The position numbers were made by a program, and so were the translations under genes. Under the pieces are notes generated by a model, which ran no database searches, was not told the origin of the DNA, and worked only from the letters and a program-made list of their open reading frames with translations. Source: Streptomyces sp. NRRL S-118 (lineage in GTDB: Bacteria > Actinomycetota > Actinomycetes > Streptomycetales > Streptomycetaceae). Taken from it: a DNA stretch of 14,577 nt. Shown here piece after piece: positions 13,495-14,577 of the stretch. The DNA lies in the NCBI RefSeq assembly GCF_000716335.1, contig NZ_KL591008.1, forward strand, positions 40,384-54,960, given 5' to 3'. Position 1 is the first letter of the stretch; each line of letters opens with the position of its first letter.

Positions 13495-14577
13495 TCAGAT
13501 GTTCCGGAAGCGGTTGATGGCGTCGATGTGCTGCGCGCGCTTCTCCTGGTCGCGGACGCCGAGGCCCTCTTCGGGAGCGAGGCACAGGACGCCGACCTTG
13601 CCCTGGTGGAGGTTGCGGTGGACGTCGTAGGCGGCCTGGCCGGTGTCCTCCAGCGAGTACACCTTCGACAGCGTCGGGTGGATCTTGCCCTTGGCGATCA
13701 GGCGGTTGGCCTCCCACGCCTCGCGGTAGTTGGCGAAGTGCGAGCCGACGATCCGCTTCAGCGACATCCACAGGTAGCGGTTGTCGTACTCGTGCATGTA
13801 GCCCGAGGTCGAGGCGCAGGTGGTGATGGTGCCGCCCTTGCGGGTGACGTAGACCGAGGCGCCGAAGGTCTCACGGCCGGGGTGCTCGAAGACGATGTCG
13901 ATGTCCTCGCCGCCGGTGAGCTCGCGGATGCGCTTGCCGAAGCGCTTCCACTCCTTGGGGTCCTGGGTGTGCTCGTCCTTCCAGAACTTGTAGCCCTCGG
14001 CGTTGCGGTCGATGATCGCGTCGGCGCCCATGGCGCGGCAGATGTCGGCCTTCTGCTCGCTGGAGACGACGCAGATGGGGTTGGCGCCGCCGGCGAGGGC
14101 GAACTGGGTGGCGTAGGAGCCCAGGCCGCCGCTGGCGCCCCAGATCAGGACGTTGTCGCCCTGCTTCATCCCGGCGCCGTTGCGGGAGACGAGCTGGCGG
14201 TAGGCGGTGGAGTTCACCAGGCCCGGCGCGGCCGCCTCCTCCCAGCTGAGGTGGCCGGGCTTGGGCATCAGCTGGTTGGACTTCACCAGCGCGACCTCGG
14301 CCAGGCCACCGAAGTTGGTCTCGAAGCCCCAGATGCGCTGCTCGGGGTCCATCATCGTGTCGCTGTGGCCGTCGGGGGACTCCAGCTCCACCGACAGGCA
14401 GTGCGCGACGACCTCGTCACCCGGCTTCCAGGCGTTGACGCCCGGACCGGTGCGCAGCACCACGCCCGCGAGGTCGGAACCGATGATGTGGTACGGCAGG
14501 TCATGGCGCTTGGCCAGCGGCGACAACCGCCCGTACCGCTCCAGGAAGCTGAACGTCGACACCGGCTCGAAGATCGA
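13495..14577 (-). CDS. ccr: Crotonyl-CoA carboxylase/reductase, 5' end beyond window
   Basis: The last 360 codons of an NADPH-dependent enzyme that reductively carboxylates crotonyl-CoA to (2S)-ethylmalonyl-CoA. It is a medium-chain dehydrogenase/reductase; WGASGGLGSYA is the nucleotide-binding loop. Aligned from memory with Kitasatospora setae Ccr, visible residue 1 is near 86: Phe-Glu of GFETN fall at 170-171 and His of GSHFANY at 365, all known CO2-pocket residues. The fourth, Asn81, lies just outside the window. About 85 residues are missing and the frame is open to the edge (SIFEPV at the edge is coding). It is the first gene of the EMC group here and supplies ethylmalonyl-CoA both to Ecm and to polyketide synthases. 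An acryloyl-CoA side activity is known in the family. Confidence 0.96.
   Translation of the reverse strand, partial: SIFEPVSTFSFLERYGRLSPLAKRHDLPYHIIGSDLAGVVLRTGPGVNAWKPGDEVVAHCLSVELESPDGHSDTMMDPEQRIWGFETNFGGLAEVALVKSNQLMPKPGHLSWEEAAAPGLVNSTAYRQLVSRNGAGMKQGDNVLIWGASGGLGSYATQFALAGGANPICVVSSEQKADICRAMGADAIIDRNAEGYKFWKDEHTQDPKEWKRFGKRIRELTGGEDIDIVFEHPGRETFGASVYVTRKGGTITTCASTSGYMHEYDNRYLWMSLKRIVGSHFANYREAWEANRLIAKGKIHPTLSKVYSLEDTGQAAYDVHRNLHQGKVGVLCLAPEEGLGVRDQEKRAQHIDAINRFRNI

Overview
The window is high-GC chromosomal DNA with dense, GC3-rich coding, short or overlapping gene junctions and lipoprotein and regulator families typical of Streptomyces or a close relative. The order ccr, ecm (meaA), CitE-like lyase, MaoC hydratase, acyl-CoA dehydrogenase, psd, pssA matches, from memory, the conserved Streptomyces ethylmalonyl-CoA (EMC) locus (SCO6473 down to SCO6467 in S. 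coelicolor). No insertion sequence, phage gene, CRISPR array, rRNA or tRNA was seen.

Layout. Positions 1-206 are non-coding and hold a 57-bp tandem repeat with GNRA-type hairpins. A PucR-family regulator (207-1394, minus strand) is divergent from a five-gene ABC importer operon of the branched-chain amino acid (Liv/HAAT) type (1576-6379, plus strand), arranged ATPase-ATPase-permease-permease-binding lipoprotein, with every junction overlapping. The 181-bp divergent gap carries a perfect 8-4-8 palindrome, a good candidate operator. A GNAT acetyltransferase (6434-7012, plus) follows and ends at a perfect 17-bp-stem bidirectional terminator (7043-7080).

From 7098 to the right edge all genes are on the minus strand. 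In transcription order they are ccr (its start lies beyond the edge), ecm/meaA, a beta-methylmalyl-CoA lyase, a MaoC mesaconyl-CoA hydratase candidate and a methylsuccinyl-CoA dehydrogenase candidate, all nearly touching or overlapping. A 168-nt gap then holds a candidate promoter, followed by psd and pssA, which overlap. The first five genes cover the acyl-CoA steps from crotonyl-CoA to glyoxylate plus propionyl-CoA. This is an acetyl-CoA assimilation route used without the glyoxylate bypass, and it also supplies ethylmalonyl-CoA as a polyketide extender. psd and pssA make phosphatidylserine and then phosphatidylethanolamine. No epimerase, reductase or thiolase of the EMC pathway is in the window.

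Nothing here is clearly a new system. The points most worth checking are the operator palindromes at 1447-1466 and 8672-8686, a sharp GC drop confined to the 3' third of the dehydrogenase gene (8821-9060, 56% by hand count), the Asp-to-Asn change at the expected MaoC catalytic position, and the reversed gene order of the Liv operon.
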